Shown one piece after another: positions 51,371 through 59,040 of a stretch of DNA of 64,000 nucleotides; positions within the stretch are counted from its first letter, which is position 1; every line of letters starts with the position of its first letter. Below the pieces are notes generated by a model. It was given only the letters and a program-made list of their open reading frames with translations. It was not told the origin of the DNA and did no database searches. A program made the translations under genes and the position numbers. Source of the stretch: Cupriavidus metallidurans CH34 (lineage in GTDB: Bacteria > Pseudomonadota > Gammaproteobacteria > Burkholderiales > Burkholderiaceae); contig NC_007973.1 of the NCBI RefSeq assembly GCF_000196015.1, positions 3,782,001-3,846,000 on the forward strand, given 5' to 3'.

Positions 51371-53053
51371 ATGTGGCCGCGCTCGTCTTCCTCCTCGGCG
51401 CAAGCCGGTGACACGCCCGCAACGACCGCGACCGGCAAACGCCTGCGCGGCGGCGGCAATCCCAAACCGACGTCGAACCCGAGCCTGCGCGTTCACCTGC
51501 TGCGCGCGCTGGCCACGCCGCTGTTCGCCCTCGTTCTGACCAGCGGTTCGCTGTCGTACTGGCTGGCGGCCCACTACACCACTCAGGTATTCGACCGCGC
51601 GCTGTATGGCGTGGCGAACAACATCGCCCAGCAGATCCGCATCGCCGGCCCACGCCTGGAGCAGGACATCCCGATGATCGCCCAGACCCTGGTGGAAGCC
51701 GAAGGCTCCGACCGGATCTACTGGCGCATCCACGGGCCCGACGGGCTGATCGGTGGGATGGATACCTGGCTCGGCTACGGCACGGGCCAGACCACGCTGC
51801 ATGACGCCCGGCTGTTCTATGCCTGGTTCAGCGGTCGGCAGGTGCGCGCGGTACGGCTGCCGGTCAACCTGCCGCCGCCCAGCCCCGATGAAGCGGGTAC
51901 AGGCGGTGAGACCAGCACGATGCGCGGGCCGATCGTCATCGAAGTGGCCGAACTCCTCGACCGGCGGGAAACTGCAGCCAACGAGATCCTGCTGTCGGTG
52001 TCGGTGCCGCTGATCCTGCTGCTGTTGGTAGGTAGCCTGATCCTGTCGCACGTGCTCAAGGAAGAGCTCGTGCCGCTGCAGATCCTGACCGACAGGCTCA
52101 ACCGCCAGACCGCGCGCTCGCTGGCGGCGCTGGACGAATCCCAGATGCCCGCCGAAGTCGAACCGCTGATTCGCGCGCTGAACGCGTTGCTCTCCCGGCT
52201 GCGCGACGCGCTCGACGCCCAGCGCAAGTTCATCGCCGATGCCGCCCACCAGCTCCGCACCCCGCTGACCGCCGTCAAGCTCCATGCCGACCGCGCGGTG
52301 GATGCTGATTCGCTCGAAGTGGCCCGCCAGGCCCTGCGGGAGGTACAGACCGCTGCGGATCGCGCCGTGCGCCTGTCTAACCAGTTGCTGTCGCTGGCCC
52401 GCGCCGAACCAGGGTTGTCGCTCGAACGGCTGGGACCGGTCGAGCATTTCGATCTGGCCGAGATGGCCTTCGAGATCGGTGCCGAATGGGTGCCGCAGGC
52501 GCTGGCAAGGCGTGTGGATCTTGGATTCGAGGTGCTGCCCGGCCCCACCTTCACCGGCGGCGCGCCGGCCGTGGTGCGTGGCAACCGTCTGCTGATGCGC
52601 GAGGCGCTGTCGAACCTGATCGACAACGCGGTGAAGTATGTGCCTGCCGGCGGGCGGATCACGGTGCGCGCCGGCGGCGAGACTTTGGGTCATCGCGGCA
52701 TGGCCGTGGTGATGATCGAAGACAACGGGCCCGGCATTCCTGCGACACGCCGCGAGGAAGTGTTCAAGCGCTTCTTCCGTGGCGATCACACGCCGGGCGC
52801 GCAGCCGGCCCAGGCCGCGCCGAGCGGCGCTGGCCTTGGGCTGGCCATCGTGCATGAAATCGTGACCCTGCACCAGGGCACGATCCGCATCGAGGATGTG
52901 CCGGCGCCTGCCGGGTCGCGGGCGGCACTGGCAGTCGGATCCGAAAAGATCGATGAGGAGAGCGGCGAGGCAATGGGCGAGCAGCCGGAGCGCCCGCCGA
53001 CCATGCGTTTCGTGATCCGGATTCCGTGCGAAGCCCCCGGCACCGCAGCCTGA
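51371..53053 (+). CDS. Sensor histidine kinase (TctE/QseC-like)
   Basis: 560 residues. A Ser/Thr-rich cytosolic start, membrane segment near 50-70, a ~130-residue periplasmic sensor of the 2CSK_N type, a second membrane segment near 215, HAMP-like linker, and H-box with His293 in DAAHQLRTPLTAVKLHADR. N-box NLIDNAVKYVP, G1 DNGPGIP, G2 GAGLGLAIV. An acidic insert (SEKIDEESGEAMGEQPE) precedes the last strand. Pair with the upstream regulator. TctE relatives respond to tricarboxylates; the ligand here is not shown. Confidence 0.92.
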   Translation: MWPRSSSSSAQAGDTPATTATGKRLRGGGNPKPTSNPSLRVHLLRALATPLFALVLTSGSLSYWLAAHYTTQVFDRALYGVANNIAQQIRIAGPRLEQDIPMIAQTLVEAEGSDRIYWRIHGPDGLIGGMDTWLGYGTGQTTLHDARLFYAWFSGRQVRAVRLPVNLPPPSPDEAGTGGETSTMRGPIVIEVAELLDRRETAANEILLSVSVPLILLLLVGSLILSHVLKEELVPLQILTDRLNRQTARSLAALDESQMPAEVEPLIRALNALLSRLRDALDAQRKFIADAAHQLRTPLTAVKLHADRAVDADSLEVARQALREVQTAADRAVRLSNQLLSLARAEPGLSLERLGPVEHFDLAEMAFEIGAEWVPQALARRVDLGFEVLPGPTFTGGAPAVVRGNRLLMREALSNLIDNAVKYVPAGGRITVRAGGETLGHRGMAVVMIEDNGPGIPATRREEVFKRFFRGDHTPGAQPAQAAPSGAGLGLAIVHEIVTLHQGTIRIEDVPAPAGSRAALAVGSEKIDEESGEAMGEQPERPPTMRFVIRIPCEAPGTAA

Positions 53054-53086
53054 TGTGTCACGCGGGGCCCTTGCGCCCCGATTGCC

Positions 53087-53599
53087 TTACTTCTTGTCCT
53101 TCGGCGCCAGCATCGTGCCACGGCACTTGGGGCTGCCGCAGCGGCACTCGTATTCCTGCTTGAGCTTCTTTGTGTAGCGCGCGTCGATCACCAGACCGTA
53201 GTCGTAGAACAGTTCCTCGCCCGGCTCGATATCGCGCAGTGCGTGGATGAACACGCGCCCCTTCTTCTCGCGCGCCTCGCAGTTCGGATCGCAGGCGTGA
53301 TTGATCCAGCGCGCGCGGTTTCCGCCGAACTTGGCGTCGATCACGTCGCCGTCGTCCAGACTGAAATAGAAAGTGTGATTCGGGTCGTTCGGATCGTGCG
53401 GATGGCGCTTGAGCGCTTCCTTCCAGGAGATGTGCTCGCCCTTGTACTCGATCACGCGCTCACCCTCGGCGATTTGGCCGATCGCGTAGACGCCCTTGCC
53501 ATGCACGCCCGACTGGCGCACCTCGATGCGATCACTGGCGGTCTTCTTCTTTCCCGCCTTCTTCTCTTTATCTTTGGTGTCCGTGCCCTTGTCCGACAT
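53087..53599 (-). CDS. SET-domain lysine methyltransferase
   Basis: 170 residues from the ATG at 53599. A Lys-rich tail (KDKEKKAGKKK) is followed by a SET domain: GVHGKGVYA near 31-39, RWINHACDPNCEA near 97-109 (the NHxCxPNC core), and GEELFYDYG near 127-135. A post-SET Cys cluster CxCx4C (Cys152, 154, 159) together with Cys107 could bind one zinc. This is the layout of eukaryotic histone methyltransferases. It is next to, and divergent from, the HU gene. The substrate is not known; HU or another basic protein is possible. Confidence 0.93.
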   Translation of the reverse strand: MSDKGTDTKDKEKKAGKKKTASDRIEVRQSGVHGKGVYAIGQIAEGERVIEYKGEHISWKEALKRHPHDPNDPNHTFYFSLDDGDVIDAKFGGNRARWINHACDPNCEAREKKGRVFIHALRDIEPGEELFYDYGLVIDARYTKKLKQEYECRCGSPKCRGTMLAPKDKK

Positions 53600-53672
53600 G
53601 TGCTGATTCCCGTGGCGATGGCGGCCGGCCCAGTCCGGCGCGAACCGGATGATACCCGTGCTGCCCACTCAG

Positions 53673-54225
53673 GTATACGCACGACGGACGTATACCTCAC
53701 CGCCGCCAATGTGGATAACCAAGGCTATTTCTGTGGATAAGCGCGCGCGTTTGGTGTGGGTTTACTGGGGCTGACATGGGGACGGCGCAGGAACAAGTCG
53801 ACACGTATACGCGCACTGCCTCATGCGAATGGCTGAGTCATCCACGCCGCCCAGCCGTTCATCCCTGTGGTTTTGGTATACGTAAACGCTTGATTCACTT
53901 GACGTATACGCGGTTATCCACAGAAACGGGCGCCGTTTACCTACTACTACTATCTGTATACATGAAAAGAAGATGTAAACCATACGCATGAGACGCGCCG
54001 TCGAGGCGTATACCTCTGGGCATCGCAACCCATCGACTCGAATCCGGAATTCAGAAGGCCGATCAAAAAACAGGCAGGGGTGCCCAGCAAGCGCCTGAGC
54101 CTCTACCCGCTCCGCTGCACCTCCCAGGCAACGTATACGCCCCAGGAGGCGCTCACAGGGCCGTATACGTCCCTGACAGCCTCCAGGAGGGGCCAGGAGC
54201 CTCTGTGGCCGTATTCGCCGTATAC
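53673..54225. repeat. Array of ten GTATAC palindromes
   Basis: GTATAC starts at 53673, 53690, 53805, 53876, 53904, 53956, 54008, 54133, 54163 and 54220, mostly within the longer word CGTATACG. In this GC-rich DNA one copy is expected about every 10 kb. The ten copies lie in 553 bp between the SET gene and hupB. They are not part of a direct tandem repeat; spacings vary, though two adjacent gaps are both 52 bp. It is likely a binding array for an unknown protein. Confidence 0.85.
53710..53952. other. Origin-like element: DnaA boxes, GC spacer and CTA repeats
   Basis: Perfect DnaA boxes lie at 53710-53718 and 53732-53740 (minus orientation) and 53914-53922 (plus). The last is followed by a GC-rich spacer and CTACTACTACTA at 53941-53952, then a more AT-rich stretch. 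This box / GC / trinucleotide order is that of the basal unwinding system with DnaA-trios described in bacterial origins. Whether it fires as an origin is not known; dnaA is not in the window. Confidence 0.6.
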
Positions 54226-54432
54226 GCACTCACAGGGCTTCCAGAACGTCTCCAATCCCCGCCATCCCTTTGCTGACGCGGCCGTGCAAACGTAACCGGT
54301 AACAATCTTGTTTCCGGTGCACTTTGCCCGACACGGTATGATGTGGCCCGCGGCGTCTTTGCCAGAGCGGCTTCCAGGGTGAAGTCTCCGGGCTGGACGC
54401 TGGTGTTTTTTCAACTCGATACGGAGTGAAGC

Positions 54433-54711
54433 ATGACGAAAACTGAACTGATCGACGCAATTGCAGCAGGCGTGGACGGTCTGACCAAGGCGAAGGCCGA
54501 GCAAGCCCTTAACGTGACCCTGGGCGCCATCATGGACGCCGTGGCCAAGGGTGAGACCCTGAGCCTGATCGGCTTCGGCACCTTCAGCAAGGGCGAACGT
54601 GGTGAGCGCATGGCGCGTAACCCGCGTACCGGTGAAGAGATCAAGGTGGAAGCTGCAAAGACCGTGAAGTTCAAGGCCGGTCAGAAGTTCAAGGACGCAG
54701 TCAACCAGTAA
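54433..54711 (+). CDS. hupB: DNA-binding protein HU
   Basis: 92 residues. The bacterial HU fold starts MTKTELIDAIAAG; the DNA-binding arm contains RMARNPRTGEEIKV and the end is GQKFKDAVN. The Lys-rich body suits nucleoid binding. It also helps origin opening by DnaA in E. coli. It is flanked upstream by the GTATAC/DnaA-box region and downstream by another DnaA box. AGTGAAGC supplies a modest ribosome site before the ATG. Confidence 0.96.
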   Translation: MTKTELIDAIAAGVDGLTKAKAEQALNVTLGAIMDAVAKGETLSLIGFGTFSKGERGERMARNPRTGEEIKVEAAKTVKFKAGQKFKDAVNQ

Positions 54712-54803
54712 TGCCTGCGGGCGTCTCCAGCCCGTATCGCATGACCCCGCCGTGCCGCCGCCAGACGCCAGAACTGGCGCAGGTGCGCGCCAGGCGGGGG
54801 ACG

Positions 54804-54812
54804 TTATCCACA
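54804..54812 (+). promoter_or_regulatory. Perfect DnaA box between hupB and the lipoprotein gene
   Basis: TTATCCACA, in the 238 bp gap after hupB. It is the fourth perfect copy within 1.1 kb. Confidence 0.7.
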
Positions 54813-54949
54813 AAGGATTTCCTGCGACGCCGCGGGTAGAATCTCACAGTCGGCATCGCCACTTTCGTGATGGCCGATAATCCCTGAATAATGCCATCCA
54901 GCCTTGTCTGATCAAGGCATTGCGGGATGTCGCGACGCATGGACCCGAC

Positions 54950-55930
54950 ATGCTGCCCCGCTTGCTGCCGCGCAGATTTCCACAGCGTTATTCACAGCGC
55001 TTTCCACATAAGGCTCCACAGTCTTCTCCACAGGCGCTGGCGCAGAGACTGACGGCGGCAATTGCCCTTGCCGTGCTTTGCGGCTGTACCACGACGCCCC
55101 CGAGAACGGCTCGCCCGCAGGCCGTGCCGTTCCCCGACTATCAACAGGTGACCACGCCGCCTGGCGCTACGCCGCGCGAGCGCATTGTCGATATCGCCAT
55201 GCAGGAATGGCGCAAATGGGGGCAGCAGGTCGTGCATATCGGGCGCGACGATAGCGCCTGCGTCACACAGAGTCCGCTGCCCGCTCCGATGACTGCCGGA
55301 CCTGAAAAGGCATCGGACGGCGGTGACGTCAGCAGCCAGGCGTCTGCGGATACCGAAAATGACGAGAACGGCCGGGAAGCGGACTGCGTGCGCTTTCCCG
55401 ATGGCACCGGTATGGAAGCCACGCCCCGGGGCTGCCGGATGGCACAGGGGTACTGGGGCATCGTCGGTGAGGCGCCGGATTGCCGTCAGATCACCCAGGG
55501 CGCCTGGGCGTGGTCGGCCGTGTTCATTTCGTGGGTGATGCGCAAGGCGGGACTCGACAATGACCAGTTCCTGACCGGCCAGTCACATTCGATGTATGTG
55601 GTGGACGCACGCGATGGCATCCTGCCCCGCCCTGCCTTCCATATCGAGCCGATGCCGGCAGTACCGAGACCAGGCGACGTCGTTTGCGCCGCCCGCGGGC
55701 GCGACAAGTACATCTCCAACGTGGCCGAGATCGGTTTCGGCACCACGCCGATGCATTGCGACATCGTGGTCGAAGTGGATCCCGCCGCGCGCGTGGTCAA
55801 GGCGATTGGCGGCAACGTCCAGCAGTCGGTGTCGATGGACGTGATCGACATGAACGATGCTGGCCAGCTCGACGGCTTCACGAACTCGCACATGCCGTGG
55901 CTGCTCCTGATGCGCAACAACCTGCAGTAG
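54950..55930 (+). CDS. DUF2272-like lipoprotein
   Basis: 326 residues from the ATG at 54950 (54920 is an alternative). The N-terminal region is long and basic, made by five four-residue repeats (such as RFPQ, RYSQ). A hydrophobic segment then ends in the lipobox LCGC, so it should be lipidated and attached to an envelope membrane. The C-terminal domain (WAWSAVFISWVMRKAGL, SHSMYVVDA, PGDVVCAARG, HCDIVVEV) has the order Cys/Ser-His of an NlpC/P60- or CHAP-like hydrolase, as expected for DUF2272. A disordered Asp/Glu-rich linker lies between. The function is not known. Confidence 0.8.
   Translation: MLPRLLPRRFPQRYSQRFPHKAPQSSPQALAQRLTAAIALAVLCGCTTTPPRTARPQAVPFPDYQQVTTPPGATPRERIVDIAMQEWRKWGQQVVHIGRDDSACVTQSPLPAPMTAGPEKASDGGDVSSQASADTENDENGREADCVRFPDGTGMEATPRGCRMAQGYWGIVGEAPDCRQITQGAWAWSAVFISWVMRKAGLDNDQFLTGQSHSMYVVDARDGILPRPAFHIEPMPAVPRPGDVVCAARGRDKYISNVAEIGFGTTPMHCDIVVEVDPAARVVKAIGGNVQQSVSMDVIDMNDAGQLDGFTNSHMPWLLLMRNNLQ
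54976..55035 (+). repeat. Five tandem 12-bp DnaA-box-like repeats
   Basis: Units start at 54976, 54988, 55000, 55012 and 55024, each carrying TTTCCACA, TTATTCACA or CTCCACA at the same position, with exact 12 bp spacing. They lie inside the first codons of the lipoprotein gene and code for four-residue repeats. The central unit TTATTCACA fits the relaxed DnaA consensus; the others differ by one to three bases. Confidence 0.8.
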
Positions 55931-56000
55931 TGATCTTCAATAACTCAGATGGATGGGTGCCGATGAATTTAATTATCGATCATTCGTTCTGGAAATAGTT

Positions 56001-56034
56001 ATACGGCTAATGCTTGCGATCTATTAGCCCGTAT
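56001..56034 (+). terminator. Terminator-like hairpin after lipoprotein gene
   Basis: An 11 bp stem with one bulged base, followed by GGCTTTTATTTAT. It lies 70 bp past the lipoprotein stop. Confidence 0.6.
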
Positions 56035-56108
56035 GGCTTTTATTTATAAATGTGATGGATGTGTTTTGCTGCTGATTACGTGATCTCATTTCTTGTGGGA
56101 ATAGTTTG

Positions 56109-56134
56109 AGGCCTGCCATTCAGGCCTGCCATTC
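56109..56134. repeat. 13-bp tandem duplication
   Basis: AGGCCTGCCATTC occurs twice head to tail upstream of the MIP channel gene, a recent slippage-type duplication. Confidence 0.85.
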
Positions 56135-56237
56135 GATACCGGCAGTTCGTTCACTACATCCCGGCGCGGCATTGACGGGGTTTGCTCCCGCGCGGAACAC
56201 TGCGCGGTCGCAGTTCCCCCACGATTCAGCCCGCGCC

Positions 56238-56990
56238 ATGCCAGACACCACCCCCACGATGCGTACCCCGACGACCGCCCGCCGGCTCGTTGCCGAAGGA
56301 CTGGGTACGGCCTTGCTGATTGCGATCGTAGTGGGGTCCGGCATTCGTGCCGAGCGGCTTGCCGCTGGAGATACCGCGCTCGCCCTGCTCTGCAACGCCC
56401 TGGCCACTGGTGCCGGGCTCGTAGCGCTGCTGGTGTCGCTTGGCCCCGTGTCAGGCGGTCATTTCAATCCGGTGGTCACTCTGTCGAACCTGATCCAGGG
56501 CAATCTGTCGCCGCGCGAAGCGCTTGGTTATGTGCTGGCGCAGTTGTCCGGCGCGGTGTTCGGCGTGATGGCCGCGCACGCCATGTTCGGTCTGCCGCTG
56601 CTGGCCGCGGCCACGCAGGCGCGCACCGGTCCGCCCATGTGGTGGAGCGAATTCCTGGCGACGTTCGGGCTGATCGGTCTGGGTCTGGCCACCAGCCGCC
56701 ATCGGCCGGGACTCGTGCCATTTGTCGTGGCGGGCTATATCACGGCGGGATACTGGTTCACATCGTCCACGTCATTCGCCAATCCGGCGCTGACAATCGC
56801 CTGCGCGCTGACCGACACCTTCACAGGTATTCGTGCGATTGATGCTTCGATGTTTATTCTGGCGCAGATATTTGGTTCCGCGAATGCTGCGTTGCTGTTC
56901 CAGTGGCTCTGCCCTGCCCCCATGGCAGCGGCCTCAAGCCCGCCAGCCCAACGCTGGCAAGGCCGCACGGAGCTTACCAGCGCCGATTGA
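56238..56990 (+). CDS. MIP/aquaporin-family channel
   Basis: 250 residues from the ATG at 56238 (a start 132 bp upstream is open but lacks homology). Six membrane segments and two half-helices: the first pore motif is NPV (GHFNPVVTLS) in place of NPA, the second is NPA (FANPALTIA). NPV variants are seen in aquaglyceroporin-like bacterial channels, some for metalloids. The start LVAEGLGTALLIAIVVGSGI is typical. The substrate is not shown. Its last 17 bases overlap the 3' end of the convergent porin gene. Confidence 0.9.
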   Translation: MPDTTPTMRTPTTARRLVAEGLGTALLIAIVVGSGIRAERLAAGDTALALLCNALATGAGLVALLVSLGPVSGGHFNPVVTLSNLIQGNLSPREALGYVLAQLSGAVFGVMAAHAMFGLPLLAAATQARTGPPMWWSEFLATFGLIGLGLATSRHRPGLVPFVVAGYITAGYWFTSSTSFANPALTIACALTDTFTGIRAIDASMFILAQIFGSANAALLFQWLCPAPMAAASSPPAQRWQGRTELTSAD

Positions 56991-58704
56991 GCTGAACGCC
57001 GAAGATCGAGCCGGATGTCTGGGATGCCCAGGCATCGGCTGGCGAGGCGAAGGTGATGCCATCCACATCATTGGCACGGCTGTAGGTATAGAACGCACGC
57101 AGGTTGGCGTTGCCGGCCGATTTGCCGAGCGTCAGTGTCGGCGCCACGGTGAACGCCGTGCGCTGACCGCCAACGCCAAACCCAGACGAGATCTGGTCGT
57201 GCGCGACCTCGAACGTCAGCCGGAACTGGTCGTTGGCAACGAACGCCGGTCGGACGCGCGTGGCGGCCCATTGCAGCGTGCCGATGCCCGAATGATCGAG
57301 CTGCAGGCTGGACTCCACCGAACCCGCCAGGCCTGTCCGGCTCTTCCATTCCACCGAATCCGATACCCGAACGCGTGACAGATCGTTGCCCATGCCCGAA
57401 TAGCCGGTCATGGCCACGCGCGATCCCTGTCCATACTGCAGGCCAAGCCGGTTGGTGCCATAGAGCACGCCCTTCTGCTCGTGCATGGCCGATGCCCACC
57501 ATGCGCCGCCCGAGTTCTCGATTTCCTGCATGGCTTCCACGCGGGTGAAGCCTACCTGGACCGAACCCTTGTCATTGGTGCCGATCGGCGCCGATCGGAC
57601 TGTGTGATAGCTGGGCAGCTTGGCGCCATTTAGTTCGTTACGTGCAGTGTATTGATAACTCAGCCCGAAATCGCCCACTTTGGCGTTGTCGACGCCGAAA
57701 CGCATCGATGGCGAACTCGGCGGCAGCAGGCCCGACGACATCAGGAATGGATTGCTGTCGCGGCGGCCAGCCCAGACGCTGGCTTCCTGCAGCATGGGTG
57801 TTCCCGAGAGGCCGCTGACGGAGGTATAGAAGTTCTGCACCAGCGCGTAAGGGTCCACCGCCGCGGCATTGCCGTTGACCGATGTCGTATCGGTGCCCTT
57901 GGCCTGCGCGACGAGCTGGACCTGCGTGCCGCCTCCCATATCCATCAGAGACTCGCGAATCTTGACCTCGCCCGAGCTGGTGCAGGCAAGCCCCCTGCCA
58001 AAGCCGGCCGAAGGCGTGCCACCGCCGGCGCAGGCGTGTTGCAGGCCTGACCGGTCCTCTACGGCCGCACGGCCGCTATAGCCGAGTTGCCAAACGGAAT
58101 CCCCGGCCAGATTGTCTGCCGGCAATTGCGAGCGCAGGACCGGCGGCACGTCGGAAGGGGTTGGCGCGGATGCGGGGTCGCCGGTCCCTTCGCCTTGCGG
58201 CGCAGCGGCCTGCGCGGGGAACTCTCCCAGGCGGCGCGGGAACAGGACGAGTGGCGGAGGTGGTGGCGGCGGCGGCGCCAGCGAGTCGGGCGGGCCGACG
58301 AAATCCGGATCGACGGCATTTGTCGCTTCGACGGGCTTCGAGCTATCCGGGGGCGTTGCTGCTTCCGGGGAAGTTGTCGCGTTAACGGGCGGCGAGGCCT
58401 CGGGCGGACTGGCCGCCTCGGCGGGCTTGGCAGCTGCATCCGTCGGCGCAGACGACAGAATCAGGTCGCCAAGCGGATCGGCCGAGACTGCTGGTGCGGC
58501 AACTGGTTCAGGAACTGCCGCCGCAGGCTCCAGGGACGCCATCACCGAGGCCTTGGGCGACACCGTGCTCTCCGCGATGAACGGTGGCGGGGCGACGGAA
58601 CTGCCGGTATGCGCGCACGCACCCAGTCCCCACGCGGCCAGTACGGCAAACGTGAGGCGACGACGGGCAAGCAGACGATGGGGGCGCAAAGCAGATAGCA
58701 GCAT
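56974..58704 (-). CDS. Maltoporin-like protein with proline-rich lipoprotein-type N terminus
   Basis: 576 residues from the ATG at 58704. The N terminus has a basic start, a hydrophobic stretch and a lipobox-like LGAC at about residue 30. About 150 Ala/Pro/Ser/Glu-rich residues follow, including a run of eight prolines. The rest is a LamB-type carbohydrate porin (VWQLGYSGRAAVE, EASVWAGRRDSNPF, IFGVQLNRRW end). An outer-membrane barrel with a long periplasmic or surface linker would be unusual. It is shorter than standard LamB in strand count, but the end is intact. Confidence 0.75.
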   Translation of the reverse strand: MLLSALRPHRLLARRRLTFAVLAAWGLGACAHTGSSVAPPPFIAESTVSPKASVMASLEPAAAVPEPVAAPAVSADPLGDLILSSAPTDAAAKPAEAASPPEASPPVNATTSPEAATPPDSSKPVEATNAVDPDFVGPPDSLAPPPPPPPPLVLFPRRLGEFPAQAAAPQGEGTGDPASAPTPSDVPPVLRSQLPADNLAGDSVWQLGYSGRAAVEDRSGLQHACAGGGTPSAGFGRGLACTSSGEVKIRESLMDMGGGTQVQLVAQAKGTDTTSVNGNAAAVDPYALVQNFYTSVSGLSGTPMLQEASVWAGRRDSNPFLMSSGLLPPSSPSMRFGVDNAKVGDFGLSYQYTARNELNGAKLPSYHTVRSAPIGTNDKGSVQVGFTRVEAMQEIENSGGAWWASAMHEQKGVLYGTNRLGLQYGQGSRVAMTGYSGMGNDLSRVRVSDSVEWKSRTGLAGSVESSLQLDHSGIGTLQWAATRVRPAFVANDQFRLTFEVAHDQISSGFGVGGQRTAFTVAPTLTLGKSAGNANLRAFYTYSRANDVDGITFASPADAWASQTSGSIFGVQLNRRW

Positions 58705-59040
58705 GACAACGGCGAAACCGGCTTGGCACGAACACCGGAACAAGGGCTCAGGTTTTATCAGGTGAACTGTTGGACTACAAGGCGGGTTACAAAATCCGCC
58801 GAAATGCTCGACTTCCCACATTGCGAAAGGCCGCGGGCCGGTCCGGCCATGCCCTGCGCACCGTTTCCGAACATGCCGGTTATCCGTTGCAGAAGTGCGA
58901 ATTCCTAGCGAAAACCCCCATTCTGATGGGGCTCCGTGCCCAAAACGCCACCGCTATAATCGACCGGCCTGTCTTTCCGACAACACATCCGGATTCCCGA
59001 CAGTTCTGCATACATACATATCAATAACGAGGAGATGTCC
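58705..59040. other. Divergent promoter region of the porin and TRAP receptor genes
   Basis: 336 bp without a gene. A perfect -10 word TATAAT is at 58955-58960, 80 bp before the TRAP receptor start; the -35 is not clear. Nothing decisive is seen for the porin promoter. Confidence 0.4.

Larger units (their letters stand above)
55931..56237. other. AT-rich gap after lipoprotein gene
   Basis: About 300 bp of clearly lower GC than the neighbours. It contains the probable terminator at 56001-56034 and a 13 bp tandem duplication at 56109-56134. No gene is seen; the longer frame leading into the MIP gene is not needed. Confidence 0.5.

Noticed and set aside
53762..54229. Open frame of 155 codons on the minus strand in the GTATAC region
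   Set aside because: No motif, no ribosome site, and the sequence is better explained by palindromes and DnaA boxes.
54103..54813. Open frame of 236 codons on the minus strand
   Set aside because: Antisense to hupB and covering the palindromes; no protein features.
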